From NCBI GenBank assembly GCA_902788205.1, contig CADAJJ010000028.1, forward strand, positions 1 to 62,819: DNA of 62,819 nucleotides, given 5' to 3'. This DNA comes from RUG023 sp900315435 (GTDB lineage Bacteria; Spirochaetota; Spirochaetia; Sphaerochaetales; Sphaerochaetaceae). The notes beneath the pieces were generated by a model. The model was not told where the DNA came from and did no database searches. It saw nothing but the letters and a program-made list of their open reading frames with translations. This document shows positions 41,798 through 49,992 of the stretch, piece after piece. Positions within the stretch are counted from its first letter, which is position 1. Each line of letters begins with the position of its first letter. Position numbers and translations under genes: made by a program.

Positions 41798-42720
41798 GCG
41801 AGCAGCATCAGGTTCGAGTTCCGTCGGATTTCCCAGGCGACGAACGAATTGTAGCTGGTCTTCGAAAGGTCGAAGGCGAGGGTGTTGAACTCGTAATGCG
41901 GCCGCACGTTGACCGCAATCGGACTCGAGTGGATCTTGTGCGCCGAGCGGGAGACTGCCAAGAGCGATGCGTAGCTTTCCCCGCCGGCGTTGAAGGCGCG
42001 TTTCAGGTTTCTGATCTGAGCCTCCTGCACGTCGCTCTGCGAAAGGTGGTCGACAAGAAGGACCGAATCCTTCAGGGGCAGGTGGGCCTTGCTGCGATGG
42101 ACCAGCTGGTTGTCGCTGATGGTCTTGCGACTGCGGAATGCCATATAGCTCTGGGTGGCGCGGAGCGCGTCAAGCGACGAGGCGAAGGTGGAGCTTTCCT
42201 TCTTGCCCTTTTTCCCCACCAGTTCCACTCCTACTGTCTCCAGCGTTTCTTTCTGGTAGTCGAATTCCTCCAGCAGGTCCCGTTGGTTGTTTGCGTCCTT
42301 GCCGTTGAACCAGTCGTTCTGGAACCACTTCTGCACCTGCGGGCTGTCTTCGAAGAGGGGGAGCATCTGGTCGAAGAAGATGTGGGTCATGGCAACCCCG
42401 AAGAAGCCTTCAAGGTCAATCAGGTTCGGGCAACCGAGTCCCTCGGCAATCAGCGGGAGAGTGTGGCCGACAATCTTCTGGGGAAGCGAGCAGTTCTCCT
42501 CGGGAAGGAAGGAGTCGATGATCTTGTCCTTTTTTCCCCGTTTGGAAAACAGGATTCTGTGGATGTCGCCGCTTTTGTCCTTGACGACCAAGGCAAGATA
42601 AGGGGTCACCGAGCTTGCGAATGCGAGAATCGGGAGGTCGGTCACATAGTCGGCTTGGCTGGTGGAAAGCGTCTTCCACAGGCCGACAGAAAACTGGTTC
42701 GAGGTACGCGTGTTCGCCAT
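41794..42720 (-). CDS. Hypothetical protein, 308 residues
   Basis: No family recognised. The product starts ANTRTSNQFSVGLWKTLSTSQ and contains LALVVKDKSGDIHRILFSKRGKKD, a KDNxxD-like acidic region, and SVLLVDHLSQSDVQEAQIRN, which looks like the strand-loop of a phosphoribosyltransferase-type fold though the diagnostic glycines are missing. Charged, soluble, no signal peptide. It ends just before tag in the same direction and overlaps it by four bases, so the two may share a transcript. Confidence 0.55.
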   Translation of the reverse strand: MANTRTSNQFSVGLWKTLSTSQADYVTDLPILAFASSVTPYLALVVKDKSGDIHRILFSKRGKKDKIIDSFLPEENCSLPQKIVGHTLPLIAEGLGCPNLIDLEGFFGVAMTHIFFDQMLPLFEDSPQVQKWFQNDWFNGKDANNQRDLLEEFDYQKETLETVGVELVGKKGKKESSTFASSLDALRATQSYMAFRSRKTISDNQLVHRSKAHLPLKDSVLLVDHLSQSDVQEAQIRNLKRAFNAGGESYASLLAVSRSAHKIHSSPIAVNVRPHYEFNTLAFDLSKTSYNSFVAWEIRRNSNLMLLA

Positions 42721-42763
42721 GAGTCCAGTATACGAGATTTCTCCGAGGGGCTACAATGCCTTT

Positions 42764-43111
42764 ATGGTCACCGCGTTTTCCTTCACCACTGATGCCTGGG
42801 CAGACACCCCCGCGATTTCGTTCGATGCCTGGCGGGCGGGAGGTGCCTTCCGCTATCAGCTTTCACTGGACGGGTACCGGAGCGTCGAGTGCGAGGGAAC
42901 TGCCTCGGAAGAGGAGATCGTACGGCTGGTCGGCCTTGCAAGCGCATGGAAGCCATGCTATTTCCGCCCGGTGCTGGACGACAACAACTGGACTGTCGAA
43001 TGGCGAGATGGAAACCGGCTGGAAAGCCGGCAGGGCAACAACGCATTCCCACCGGACTGGGGCCAGTTTGTGGAGTTGGTTTCCAAGTTCCAGAACCGGA
43101 GCGAGGCGTAA
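42764..43111 (+). CDS. Small hypothetical protein, 115 residues
   Basis: No family recognised. Trp- and Phe-rich, with AFSFTTDAWADTPAISFDAWRAGG, LDGYRSVECEG, and a WTVEWRDGNRLESRQ segment, ending in FPPDWGQFVELVSKFQNRSEA. It looks like a compact beta-rich domain. The ATG at 42764 is chosen because earlier in-frame starts overlap the divergent gene; the Shine-Dalgarno is weak (GAGGGG about 14 bases away). It may be a real gene of its own or the beginning of the cyuA transcript. Confidence 0.45.
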   Translation: MVTAFSFTTDAWADTPAISFDAWRAGGAFRYQLSLDGYRSVECEGTASEEEIVRLVGLASAWKPCYFRPVLDDNNWTVEWRDGNRLESRQGNNAFPPDWGQFVELVSKFQNRSEA

Positions 43112-43184
43112 TCTACATGACAGTGTGACTTTGCACCTTGCGGTTCGGTCTGGTCTGTGGAATAGATACCTTAGGGGGGATGCT

Positions 43185-44450
43185 ATGGCGATGAACAAAG
43201 ATGTGTTGTCCCGGCTTTTGAGACAGGAGATGGTGCTGGCCATGGGGTGTACCGAGCCTGCTGCGTGCGCCTTGGCGGGAGCCACGGCGGCCGAGGAGCT
43301 CGGCTGTGTTCCTGAGACGGTCAGGGTGGAGACGACCCGCGACATCCTGAAGAACGCCATGAGCGTCTCGATTCCCGGTTTCGAGAAAAAGGGGGTCGGC
43401 GCCGCGGTCGCTCTTGGCGCCGCAGGAGGGGACACCCACCTCGGCCTGGACATCCTTTCCCTGCTGACCGACGCCCAGAAGGAGCGTGCCGGCAGGTACG
43501 ACGTGAGGATTGACGTGGTGGACGCCGGCACCCCGCTGTACATCAAGGTGTGTGTCACCGGAGGCGGCCATAGCGCCGCTGCAGCCATCGGGCCGACCCA
43601 CACGCATGTCTGCTACCGGGAGAAGGACGGAAAGGTGCTGCTTGCGGAGGACCTGCACGCGCGCAAGCAGGACCGTGTGGACACGGCGGTGCTGCAGGAT
43701 GTGACGATGGGGGAGATCATTTCCTACGCCACCCACCTTCCCGAGGGGATCGAGGGCCTGCTTCTGGAAGCGGTCGACACCAACATGCGGATCTCGCTGG
43801 AATCCCTGAAGAAGCAGTACGGGCTGGGGGTGGGAAGGAGCTTGATGCAGGGCTACCACTATCCGCCGCAGTCGTACGAGGAGGCGCTGAACGTGGGGGC
43901 GGCCCTTGCGGCGGGTGGCAGCGACGCCCGTATGGCGGGCTGCCAGATGCCGGTGATGATCAACAGCGGGAGCGGCAACCAGGGGATCACGATGACGGTG
44001 CCGCTGGCGGTGGTGGGGACCTACCTGGAAAAGAGCCGGAGCGAGATCGCCCAGGCGCTTTGCATCGCCGAGCTGGTGGGCCTGACCCTGACCGCCATAA
44101 AGGGCCGGCTCAGCGCCCAGTGCGGCGCCTTTACCGCGGCGACCGGCATGGGCTGCGGCCTTGCCTGGCTTGGGGGCGGGGACCAGGAGACGCTGGAGCG
44201 GGTGGTCAAGAACATGGTGGGGGACCTTGCCGGGGTGATTTGCGACGGAGCGAAGATGACCTGCGCGCTGAAGATCCACTCCTGCGTGCAGAGCGCGTAC
44301 CTGGCGAGCAAGCTTGCCCTGGAAGGGAAGGCCCCGACGCCGGAGTGCGGCATCATCGGCAGCGACGCCAAGAAGACGCTGGGCTACTTCTCGGAGATGA
44401 CGCATGCGGGCATGGAGCCCACCGACAGGACCATGCTGAAAAAACAATAA
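43185..44450 (+). CDS. cyuA: L-cysteine desulfidase (UPF0597/CyuA family)
   Basis: The 421-residue enzyme matches the CyuA/YhaM group that breaks L-cysteine into pyruvate, ammonia and sulphide using a [4Fe-4S] cluster. The conserved Cys22 lies in AMGCTEPAAC; further Cys occur in AQCGAFTAATGMGCG and in VICDGAKMTCALK. INSGSGNQGITMTVP is the family signature. ATG 43185 follows AGGGGGG; the gene ends at a terminator. Anaerobic sulphide release may link it to cysteine turnover; cysK is 36 kb away. Confidence 0.9.
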   Translation: MAMNKDVLSRLLRQEMVLAMGCTEPAACALAGATAAEELGCVPETVRVETTRDILKNAMSVSIPGFEKKGVGAAVALGAAGGDTHLGLDILSLLTDAQKERAGRYDVRIDVVDAGTPLYIKVCVTGGGHSAAAAIGPTHTHVCYREKDGKVLLAEDLHARKQDRVDTAVLQDVTMGEIISYATHLPEGIEGLLLEAVDTNMRISLESLKKQYGLGVGRSLMQGYHYPPQSYEEALNVGAALAAGGSDARMAGCQMPVMINSGSGNQGITMTVPLAVVGTYLEKSRSEIAQALCIAELVGLTLTAIKGRLSAQCGAFTAATGMGCGLAWLGGGDQETLERVVKNMVGDLAGVICDGAKMTCALKIHSCVQSAYLASKLALEGKAPTPECGIIGSDAKKTLGYFSEMTHAGMEPTDRTMLKKQ

Positions 44451-44507
44451 GAATGGGTGGTTGGCTGTATGGGCCACATCTTCTCCGAGTTCTGCATTGA
44501 AACAAAC

Positions 44508-44575
44508 CTCTTGGATGGTGTTTTTGTCGTTAATCACGCACTGTGGCGACAATGTTATCCAAGAGATTTTTCCTT
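44508..44575. terminator. Long composite hairpin terminator between convergent genes
   Basis: The outer stem CTCTTGGAT (44508-44516) pairs with ATCCAAGAG (44557-44565); an inner stem TTGTCG (44524-44529) pairs with CGACAA (44547-44552). It is followed by ATTTTTCCTTTT. It serves cyuA (+) and may also slow the convergent GntR-type gene. Confidence 0.6.
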
Positions 44576-44585
44576 TTATTCGTTG

Positions 44586-45617
44586 CTATATCCGTTTCTG
44601 CAGAGGTTGAGGGTAGTTCCCGGTAAGGATTTTCTGGACCAGCGTATCGCACAGGTTGTAGCCAAGTTCTTTGAATGTCGGACCGATGCAGGGGATGGGA
44701 GGAATGCCAGGATAGCGGATTTCGTTTGATTCCGCACCATCATATGCTATGATTGTTCCCTCCTTAAAATGAATATGGAATCGGGAACAGAGAGAAGCAA
44801 TATTATGGACTGAAGTGTAATCGCTGAGAAATATGCCGGTTTTGGGGGTGATTGCGGACAGGATGTTCATCGAATTCACCATCAAATCAATCCCTGCAAG
44901 TTGCTCGTACTTGACGGTTTTTCCGGATTCCTTGACCCCTTGGGCAAAACCGAGCATCCGTTTGTTCTTTTCTGGGTAGGTGCCGAATACGTACAGCGAG
45001 TCGAGGTCCAGATTTGCCATATATCTTCCTGCGGCAAAGGCATGCCTATAGTTGTCGGTCTGTACCGCAGGGAGAATTGGAAGGTCATCAAGGATGATAT
45101 CGCTTACGATGTTTGTCCCTTCCCGAAGGGCGTGGTAGAAGGGAAGCGCAGACTCCTTTGTGTAACTCAAGGTAATAAAACCGGCTGCATGCTGGTCCAC
45201 CATCCACTGTCCGAATGAGAGCGAGGAGACATCCTGCTTCTCGGTATGGACGATCATGTCTACTTGTGCACCACTGTCTTTGACACGTTCTTTGATTCCA
45301 TCCAAAAAGCCTTGATAGAAAATCGGGGTGGAGACTTTTGAGAGGACGATGATTCGCTTTCCAAGCAATGGTTTTGCAAGATGGTTGATTCCAGGGCCGA
45401 CCTTGATGCCAGCTTTCTTCTTTGGTAGCAAGATTTCCTTGTCGGTCAAGACTGCCACTCCACGCTGTGCGGTCTGGATGCTTACATGAAAGTGTTCGGA
45501 TATCTGTCGGATGCTGAGATAACGGTCTCCTTCTTTATAATGCGTTGATACATCGTTTTGAAGCTGTCCAATGAATTGATTCAGAACTTTTTTAGGCATA
45601 TGTTTTTGTGATTTCAT
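44586..45617 (-). CDS. GntR-type transcriptional regulator with LacI-like sensor domain
   Basis: A regulator of about 343 residues. The N-terminal winged helix-turn-helix has YLSIRQISEHFHVSIQTAQRGVAVL, a GntR pattern. The rest is a periplasmic-binding-protein-like sugar sensor (RIIVLSKVSTPIFYQGFLDGI, VYVFGTYPEKNKR, IAYDGAESNEI) as in LacI proteins. Start uncertain: ATG 45617 (KSQKHMPKK) or 45599 (PKKVLNQ); neither has ideal SD spacing. It is divergent from the binding-protein gene at 45736 and likely represses that operon through the dyad at 45648-45662. Composition is AT-richer than the region to the left. Confidence 0.8.
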   Translation of the reverse strand: MKSQKHMPKKVLNQFIGQLQNDVSTHYKEGDRYLSIRQISEHFHVSIQTAQRGVAVLTDKEILLPKKKAGIKVGPGINHLAKPLLGKRIIVLSKVSTPIFYQGFLDGIKERVKDSGAQVDMIVHTEKQDVSSLSFGQWMVDQHAAGFITLSYTKESALPFYHALREGTNIVSDIILDDLPILPAVQTDNYRHAFAAGRYMANLDLDSLYVFGTYPEKNKRMLGFAQGVKESGKTVKYEQLAGIDLMVNSMNILSAITPKTGIFLSDYTSVHNIASLCSRFHIHFKEGTIIAYDGAESNEIRYPGIPPIPCIGPTFKELGYNLCDTLVQKILTGNYPQPLQKRI

Positions 45618-45647
45618 CCTTTTGTTTGCAAATTTAAGTTTAATTGT

Positions 45648-45676
45648 ACTGACAAAATCAGTCAATCTGTTATGAA
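45648..45676 (+). promoter_or_regulatory. Promoter with overlapping dyad before the GH172-associated importer
   Basis: A dyad ACTGA-CAAAA-TCAGT at 45648-45662 covers the -35 CTGACA (45649-45654); a -10 TATGAA lies at 45671-45676 after 16 bases. Repressor binding would block RNA polymerase. The start of transcription would serve the operon at 45736. Confidence 0.45.
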
Positions 45677-45735
45677 ATAGAATTATCTTTTCCGTAATCG
45701 AGATTTGAATCATAATAAAAATAAAGGAGAAAATC

Positions 45736-47067
45736 ATGAAAAAAGTTCTGAAAATGCTGGGGCTTCTGGCGCTCGTGCCATGTTGTCTGTTTGCAAACGG
45801 TTCTGCCGAAAGCTCTCAGTCGGGAGCGAAAACCGGACAGAAAATTACCCTTGATTGGACGTTTTGGGCATCGGAAAAAGAACTGGATTTGTTCTGCCGT
45901 CCGGCGATTGCCGAGTTCGAAAAAGAAAATCCAAATATCCATATCAATCTGATTTTCATTCAGAACACGGATTACTTCAAACAGTTGGCGGTGGACATTG
46001 CGGCAAACAATGAGGCAGATATCATAACCTTGGATACCGGTGACGGTCTGTCCGCATATTACAACATCCGCAAGGGTGGATCCTTCCTGCCTCTGGAAAA
46101 TTATTTGAAGGGATATGTTTTGGACGATGGAACCAAACTCGAGGATGTCGATTTGATTGATTCCGTAAAAAAGGACGGACATGTAGTTGCCCTCCCTTGG
46201 TTCACATTCGCCGCTCCCGTCACCATCTATCGGAAGAGCCTTTTGCAAGAAGCTGGTGTTGATTCTGCCGAGCTTTCCAAGTCTTGGGATTCCTATTACA
46301 AAGCATGCAAGAAACTGACGCAGGATAAAAATGGCGATGGAAAGACTGACGTCTATGGTTTCTCCCATCAGACCGAAGGTTCGGTGTTGCTCCGCTGGTG
46401 GACTATGCACTGGCTCTGGGAGAACGGTGGAGGCATCTTCCCGAAAGAGGAGGGCCCGTACACTGCTGATCGATTGATTTGGAACAGCCCAGAGAACGTG
46501 GCGGCATGTGAGTATTTGAAGAAGATGATTACCGAGTGCGGACCGTCGGGCAAGTACACCGTCAATGATGCACTGAACATGTTCGCCAACGGATCTGTTG
46601 CTACTATGCAGGCTACTACTTGGTGTTTTGCAAATCTGAAGGCAATGATGGACGAGAATTCTTATAATAACGATATCGGCCTTGCCTATTTCCCGAATAA
46701 CGGAGAAAAGACGCCGGTCAACGTCACTTGGGGCAACCCGCTTGCCATTAGCACGAATTGCAAACATCCAGACGAAGCATTCAAGTTCATTGCCTTCATG
46801 CATGGCAAGTATGCACAAAGCCTGCAGACAAATGTGCCTGTCAACAGAGAGGCGCGTATGGAATATGCCAAGAAGAACCCCTATCAGGCCAAGACGCTTG
46901 ACATGGTGTTGGAGGGAGAACTCCGCCAAGTTCCTGACATTGTGCAGTGGAGAGAGTTGGACAACATCGTGAACAAGTCCTGCGAGGATGCATTCCTTGG
47001 CACAAAGAGCGTGAAAGATGCCTTGGATTGGGGACAGAAGGAGATGCAGGCAGTGATGTCGAGGTAA
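45736..47067 (+). CDS. Sugar ABC transporter substrate-binding protein, family 1
   Basis: The 443-residue binding protein has a signal peptide (KKVLKMLGLLALVPCCLFA) followed by NGSAES, the same spirochaete-like start as the protein at 27625. TLDWTFWASEKELDLF and DIAANNEADIITLDTGDGL fit the MalE-like family, with WKFGNP-like NVTWGNPLAISTNCKHPDEAFKFI near the end. AAAGGAGAAAATC precedes the ATG. It is the first gene of the importer-GH172 operon and captures the di- or oligosaccharide for import. Confidence 0.9.
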   Translation: MKKVLKMLGLLALVPCCLFANGSAESSQSGAKTGQKITLDWTFWASEKELDLFCRPAIAEFEKENPNIHINLIFIQNTDYFKQLAVDIAANNEADIITLDTGDGLSAYYNIRKGGSFLPLENYLKGYVLDDGTKLEDVDLIDSVKKDGHVVALPWFTFAAPVTIYRKSLLQEAGVDSAELSKSWDSYYKACKKLTQDKNGDGKTDVYGFSHQTEGSVLLRWWTMHWLWENGGGIFPKEEGPYTADRLIWNSPENVAACEYLKKMITECGPSGKYTVNDALNMFANGSVATMQATTWCFANLKAMMDENSYNNDIGLAYFPNNGEKTPVNVTWGNPLAISTNCKHPDEAFKFIAFMHGKYAQSLQTNVPVNREARMEYAKKNPYQAKTLDMVLEGELRQVPDIVQWRELDNIVNKSCEDAFLGTKSVKDALDWGQKEMQAVMSR

Positions 47068-47090
47068 GCTCGATTCAGTCTGCAGTGCAG

Positions 47091-47126
47091 TTCCCGACTC
47101 CGGGAATCGGCGTATGGTTCCCGGAG
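47091..47126 (+). promoter_or_regulatory. Competing RNA hairpins between binding-protein and permease genes
   Basis: Two exclusive stems share the middle segment: TTCCCG (47091-47096) with CGGGAA (47101-47106), or CTCCGGGAA (47098-47106) with TTCCCGGAG (47118-47126). Neither is followed by a T tract. This suits mRNA processing or attenuation that keeps the binding protein in excess. Confidence 0.5.
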
Positions 47127-47149
47127 ATGACGCTCTCTAAGAGGCTTTC

Positions 47150-48034
47150 ATGAAAAATATTGAAAAACGGCGAGAACGGCTATTCATCATCGAACTCTTG
47201 TTTCCTGCTCTTTTGCTGATTGGTTTTTTCATCGTGTTTCCCATCTGCAAAGTGTTCCAGATGAGTTTCACTAATTGGGACCTTATGCGTGCGGCGGAAG
47301 GGCATTATTTCCTCGGGTGGAGGAATTTCACAGATTTCTTTTCCTTGTCATACGCTGGCAAAACCATTCACCTGACAATTCTCTTTGAATGCATTGTCGT
47401 CGTTGGAACAATTGTGGCAAGCATCATCTTTGCATTGGTGTTGAACGCAGAGTTTCCCGGTCGTGCGTTTGTTCGTGGGATCGCATTGCTGCCATGGGCA
47501 CTTCCTTCGTTTGTCATTGCGAAGGTTTTCTTGCTTTCTTTCAATGGGGACTATGGCATGTTTGCCCGGATGTTCAACCTGCTTTTTAAGGTGGACACGA
47601 ATTCCTTCTTTTCCAATGAGCACCTTGCCTTTGCTCTTGTTTCCTTCCTGACGATTTGGAAGGGATTTCCGTTCAATACCGTCATGCTCATGGCAGCGTT
47701 AAGCACCGTACCAAAAGATTATTATGAAGCCGCGGACCTTGATGGAGCAGGAAAAATACGTCAGTTCTTTTCTATCACGATCCCGACAATCAAACCGACG
47801 TTGGTGACGCTCACCGTGCTCCAAATCATGAGTACTCTCCGGACGTTCGATATGGTGTACCTGCTTACTCAAGGTGGACCGAATTATGGTACGAATATCA
47901 TTGGAAACGATATTTATCAGAATGGTTTCAAGCTGTTTAAGTTCGGTGTTGCCAGTGCAGAGGGAACTCTCTTGTTCTTGGTCAGTATGATGTTTGTCAT
48001 CCCCTATTTCTTCAGAGAAGGAAAGGAGGCGTGA
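47150..48034 (+). CDS. Sugar ABC transporter permease, MalF/UgpA type
   Basis: A 294-residue inner-membrane permease with six hydrophobic segments, the first being LFIIELLFPALLLIGFFIVF. The EAA coupling loop is YEAADLDGAGKIRQFFSITIP. LRTFDMVYLLTQGGPNYGTN is a strong UgpA/MalF-like signature. It overlaps the following permease's GTG start. The SD before ATG 47150 is weak (AAGAGG at some distance), which may also keep its level below that of the binding protein. Confidence 0.92.
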   Translation: MKNIEKRRERLFIIELLFPALLLIGFFIVFPICKVFQMSFTNWDLMRAAEGHYFLGWRNFTDFFSLSYAGKTIHLTILFECIVVVGTIVASIIFALVLNAEFPGRAFVRGIALLPWALPSFVIAKVFLLSFNGDYGMFARMFNLLFKVDTNSFFSNEHLAFALVSFLTIWKGFPFNTVMLMAALSTVPKDYYEAADLDGAGKIRQFFSITIPTIKPTLVTLTVLQIMSTLRTFDMVYLLTQGGPNYGTNIIGNDIYQNGFKLFKFGVASAEGTLLFLVSMMFVIPYFFREGKEA

Positions 48035-48036
48035 GA

Positions 48037-48876
48037 ATGAAGGCCCAGACAAACAAGTATATTGTCAGGATACTGATGGCACTAGTTCTTGCCTTTCTTT
48101 GTTTTTGTGTTCTTGCTCCGTTCCTGGTGATGGTTTCCTACTCATTAAGGACCGAGAATGAGCTCTATGACTTGAGTATTTCTTTCATCCCGAAAAAACC
48201 AACACTCGGAGCGTATCGGGAATTGATTGCAAACAACGCAAACCTGGCTCGTTGGATTATCAACACGGTCTCGATTACCGTTATATCAACGGCTCTCGTT
48301 ATTGTGTTTTCAAGCATGATGGCATATGCAATTGCGAATTATCGGTTCCGTGGCCGCAAGGTCCTCTGGTTCGTAATTGCCATGACTCAGAGCATTCCTT
48401 GGATTATTCCGCTGATTCCTCTGTATATCACTCTCAGCGAGATGCAGTTGTTGGATAGGTTGGGAACGGTTACTGTCATCTACACCGCATGTTTTATCCC
48501 TATGTCTGTGTGGCTCATGGTAGGTTTTTTTAAAAAGATTCCTCGCGATTTCAGTGAAGCTGCAAGAATTGATGGTTGTTCCAACTGGGGTGTGTTCCTC
48601 CTGATTATTCTTCCTCTCTCGACTAATGCGTTGTGTGCTATCGGATTGACTGCGTTTATCGGAGGGTGGGGAGATTATGTAACTGTTACGACCATCATCA
48701 GGTCACAAAGTCTTTGGACCCTGCCTATAGCCATTCAAAGCCTAAAAGGACCGTTCTATACGGCATGGACCCAAATCATGGCATTGGGCACCATTATCAG
48801 CGTTCCTGTAGTTGTCATTTTCCTTTGGTTGCAGAAATATCTTGTGAATCTGCTTGCCGGTGGTGTGAAAGAATAA
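48037..48876 (+). CDS. Sugar ABC transporter permease, MalG/UgpE type
   Basis: A 279-residue permease. I start at ATG 48037 because AGGAGG at 48024-48029 is seven bases away; GTG 48031 is too close. The first helix is IVRILMALVLAFLCFCVLAPF. The EAA loop reads FSEAARIDGCSNWGVFLLIILP. It forms the pore with the previous gene; the ATPase is not encoded here and is probably the shared MsmX-like one. Confidence 0.92.
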   Translation: MKAQTNKYIVRILMALVLAFLCFCVLAPFLVMVSYSLRTENELYDLSISFIPKKPTLGAYRELIANNANLARWIINTVSITVISTALVIVFSSMMAYAIANYRFRGRKVLWFVIAMTQSIPWIIPLIPLYITLSEMQLLDRLGTVTVIYTACFIPMSVWLMVGFFKKIPRDFSEAARIDGCSNWGVFLLIILPLSTNALCAIGLTAFIGGWGDYVTVTTIIRSQSLWTLPIAIQSLKGPFYTAWTQIMALGTIISVPVVVIFLWLQKYLVNLLAGGVKE

Positions 48877-48894
48877 AATAAAAGGGGGTGTGGG

Positions 48895-49983
48895 ATGCTT
48901 GATGGTTTATATACATTGCAATCATTGCAGAGTCGCTCTATCAGTGCCGAGAATCCACAAGGAAAACCTGGATTTGGTGGCCAGGCGGCGAGCAACCTTG
49001 GAGTGGGACGAAAAGGGTCTCCCCAGATTACTCTAAAGCAGGGGAAGACCACGGTTTTGGCAGACATAGATGGTCCTGGTATGCTCAGACATTTCTGGTT
49101 CACCGTCGGAGTCCATTCCGTGCATCAGGATTTTATCCTTCGTAATCTTATCTTGCGGTTGTATTGGGATAATGAGGAAGACCCATCGGTAGAGGTGCCG
49201 CTTGGCGATTTCTTTTGTTGTGGTTTTGGAGCGGTGAGCGTGGTGAATTCCCTTCCCATCGTGGTGAATCCCCAAGGAGGCTACAACAGCTATTGGGAGA
49301 TGCCATTCAAAAAGCATGCAAGAATGACGATTACCAATGAGCATGCAGATGATGTGAGCGGCTTTTATTACGCAATCAATTATACTCTTGGCGATCAACT
49401 TCCCGAAAATTGTGGCTATTTCCATGCTCAGTGGAGGCGGACGAACGTGGTCAAACTTGGGCATGACCATGTCATTCTCGATGGGGTAAAGGGGAAAGGT
49501 CTGTACGTTGGCACCTATCTGGCACTTGCCGCTCTCGGTAGATACTGGTGGGGAGAAGGAGAGATGAAATTTTTCATTGATTCTGACACCAACCGGCCCA
49601 CCATCTGTGGCACTGGAGTGGAGGATTATTTTGGAGGGGCATGGTGTTACTGGAAAATGGACGAGCAAGATGCGACCGATTACCGAATTGGAACGTATTC
49701 GACTCCGTTCCTTGGTTATCATTTCCATACGAACAATGCAAATAGAAAAATCAATAATTATGCTCAGGAAGGAGTTCCTTGTCATGGGCTGTACCGGTGG
49801 CATATACAAGACCCGATTTACTTTCAGAAAGGGCTGAGAGTGACAATCCAGGATATCGGGCATGACGATCATGCCCTCTTTGAACGTTCCGATGACTTGT
49901 CGAGCGTGGCATATTGGTACCAGAGCGAGCCTCACGCTCCGTTCCCGACTTTGCCATCAGCACTTGAGCGCAGACCCCGATAG
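48895..49983 (+). CDS. DUF2961 family glycoside hydrolase (GH172-like), copy 1
   Basis: The 362-residue protein matches the DUF2961/GH172 group, whose characterised members act on difructose anhydrides, inulobiose or D-arabinofuranosides. Landmarks are RSISAENPQGKPGFGG, RHFWFTVG, EVPLGDFFCCGFG, and YWWGEGEMKFFIDSD followed by ICGTGVEDYFGGAWC, where the two catalytic glutamates of the family are expected. There is no signal peptide, so cleavage is cytoplasmic. AAAGGGGG precedes the ATG. It lies 19 bases after the permease stop and ten bases before its paralogue. Confidence 0.85.
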   Translation: MLDGLYTLQSLQSRSISAENPQGKPGFGGQAASNLGVGRKGSPQITLKQGKTTVLADIDGPGMLRHFWFTVGVHSVHQDFILRNLILRLYWDNEEDPSVEVPLGDFFCCGFGAVSVVNSLPIVVNPQGGYNSYWEMPFKKHARMTITNEHADDVSGFYYAINYTLGDQLPENCGYFHAQWRRTNVVKLGHDHVILDGVKGKGLYVGTYLALAALGRYWWGEGEMKFFIDSDTNRPTICGTGVEDYFGGAWCYWKMDEQDATDYRIGTYSTPFLGYHFHTNNANRKINNYAQEGVPCHGLYRWHIQDPIYFQKGLRVTIQDIGHDDHALFERSDDLSSVAYWYQSEPHAPFPTLPSALERRPR

Positions 49984-49992
49984 GAGGAAATC

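Noticed and set aside
44457..44729. Small open frame after cyuA on the plus strand
   Set aside because: It runs through the terminator hairpin and into the 3' end of the convergent regulator gene and shows no family or ribosome-binding site.
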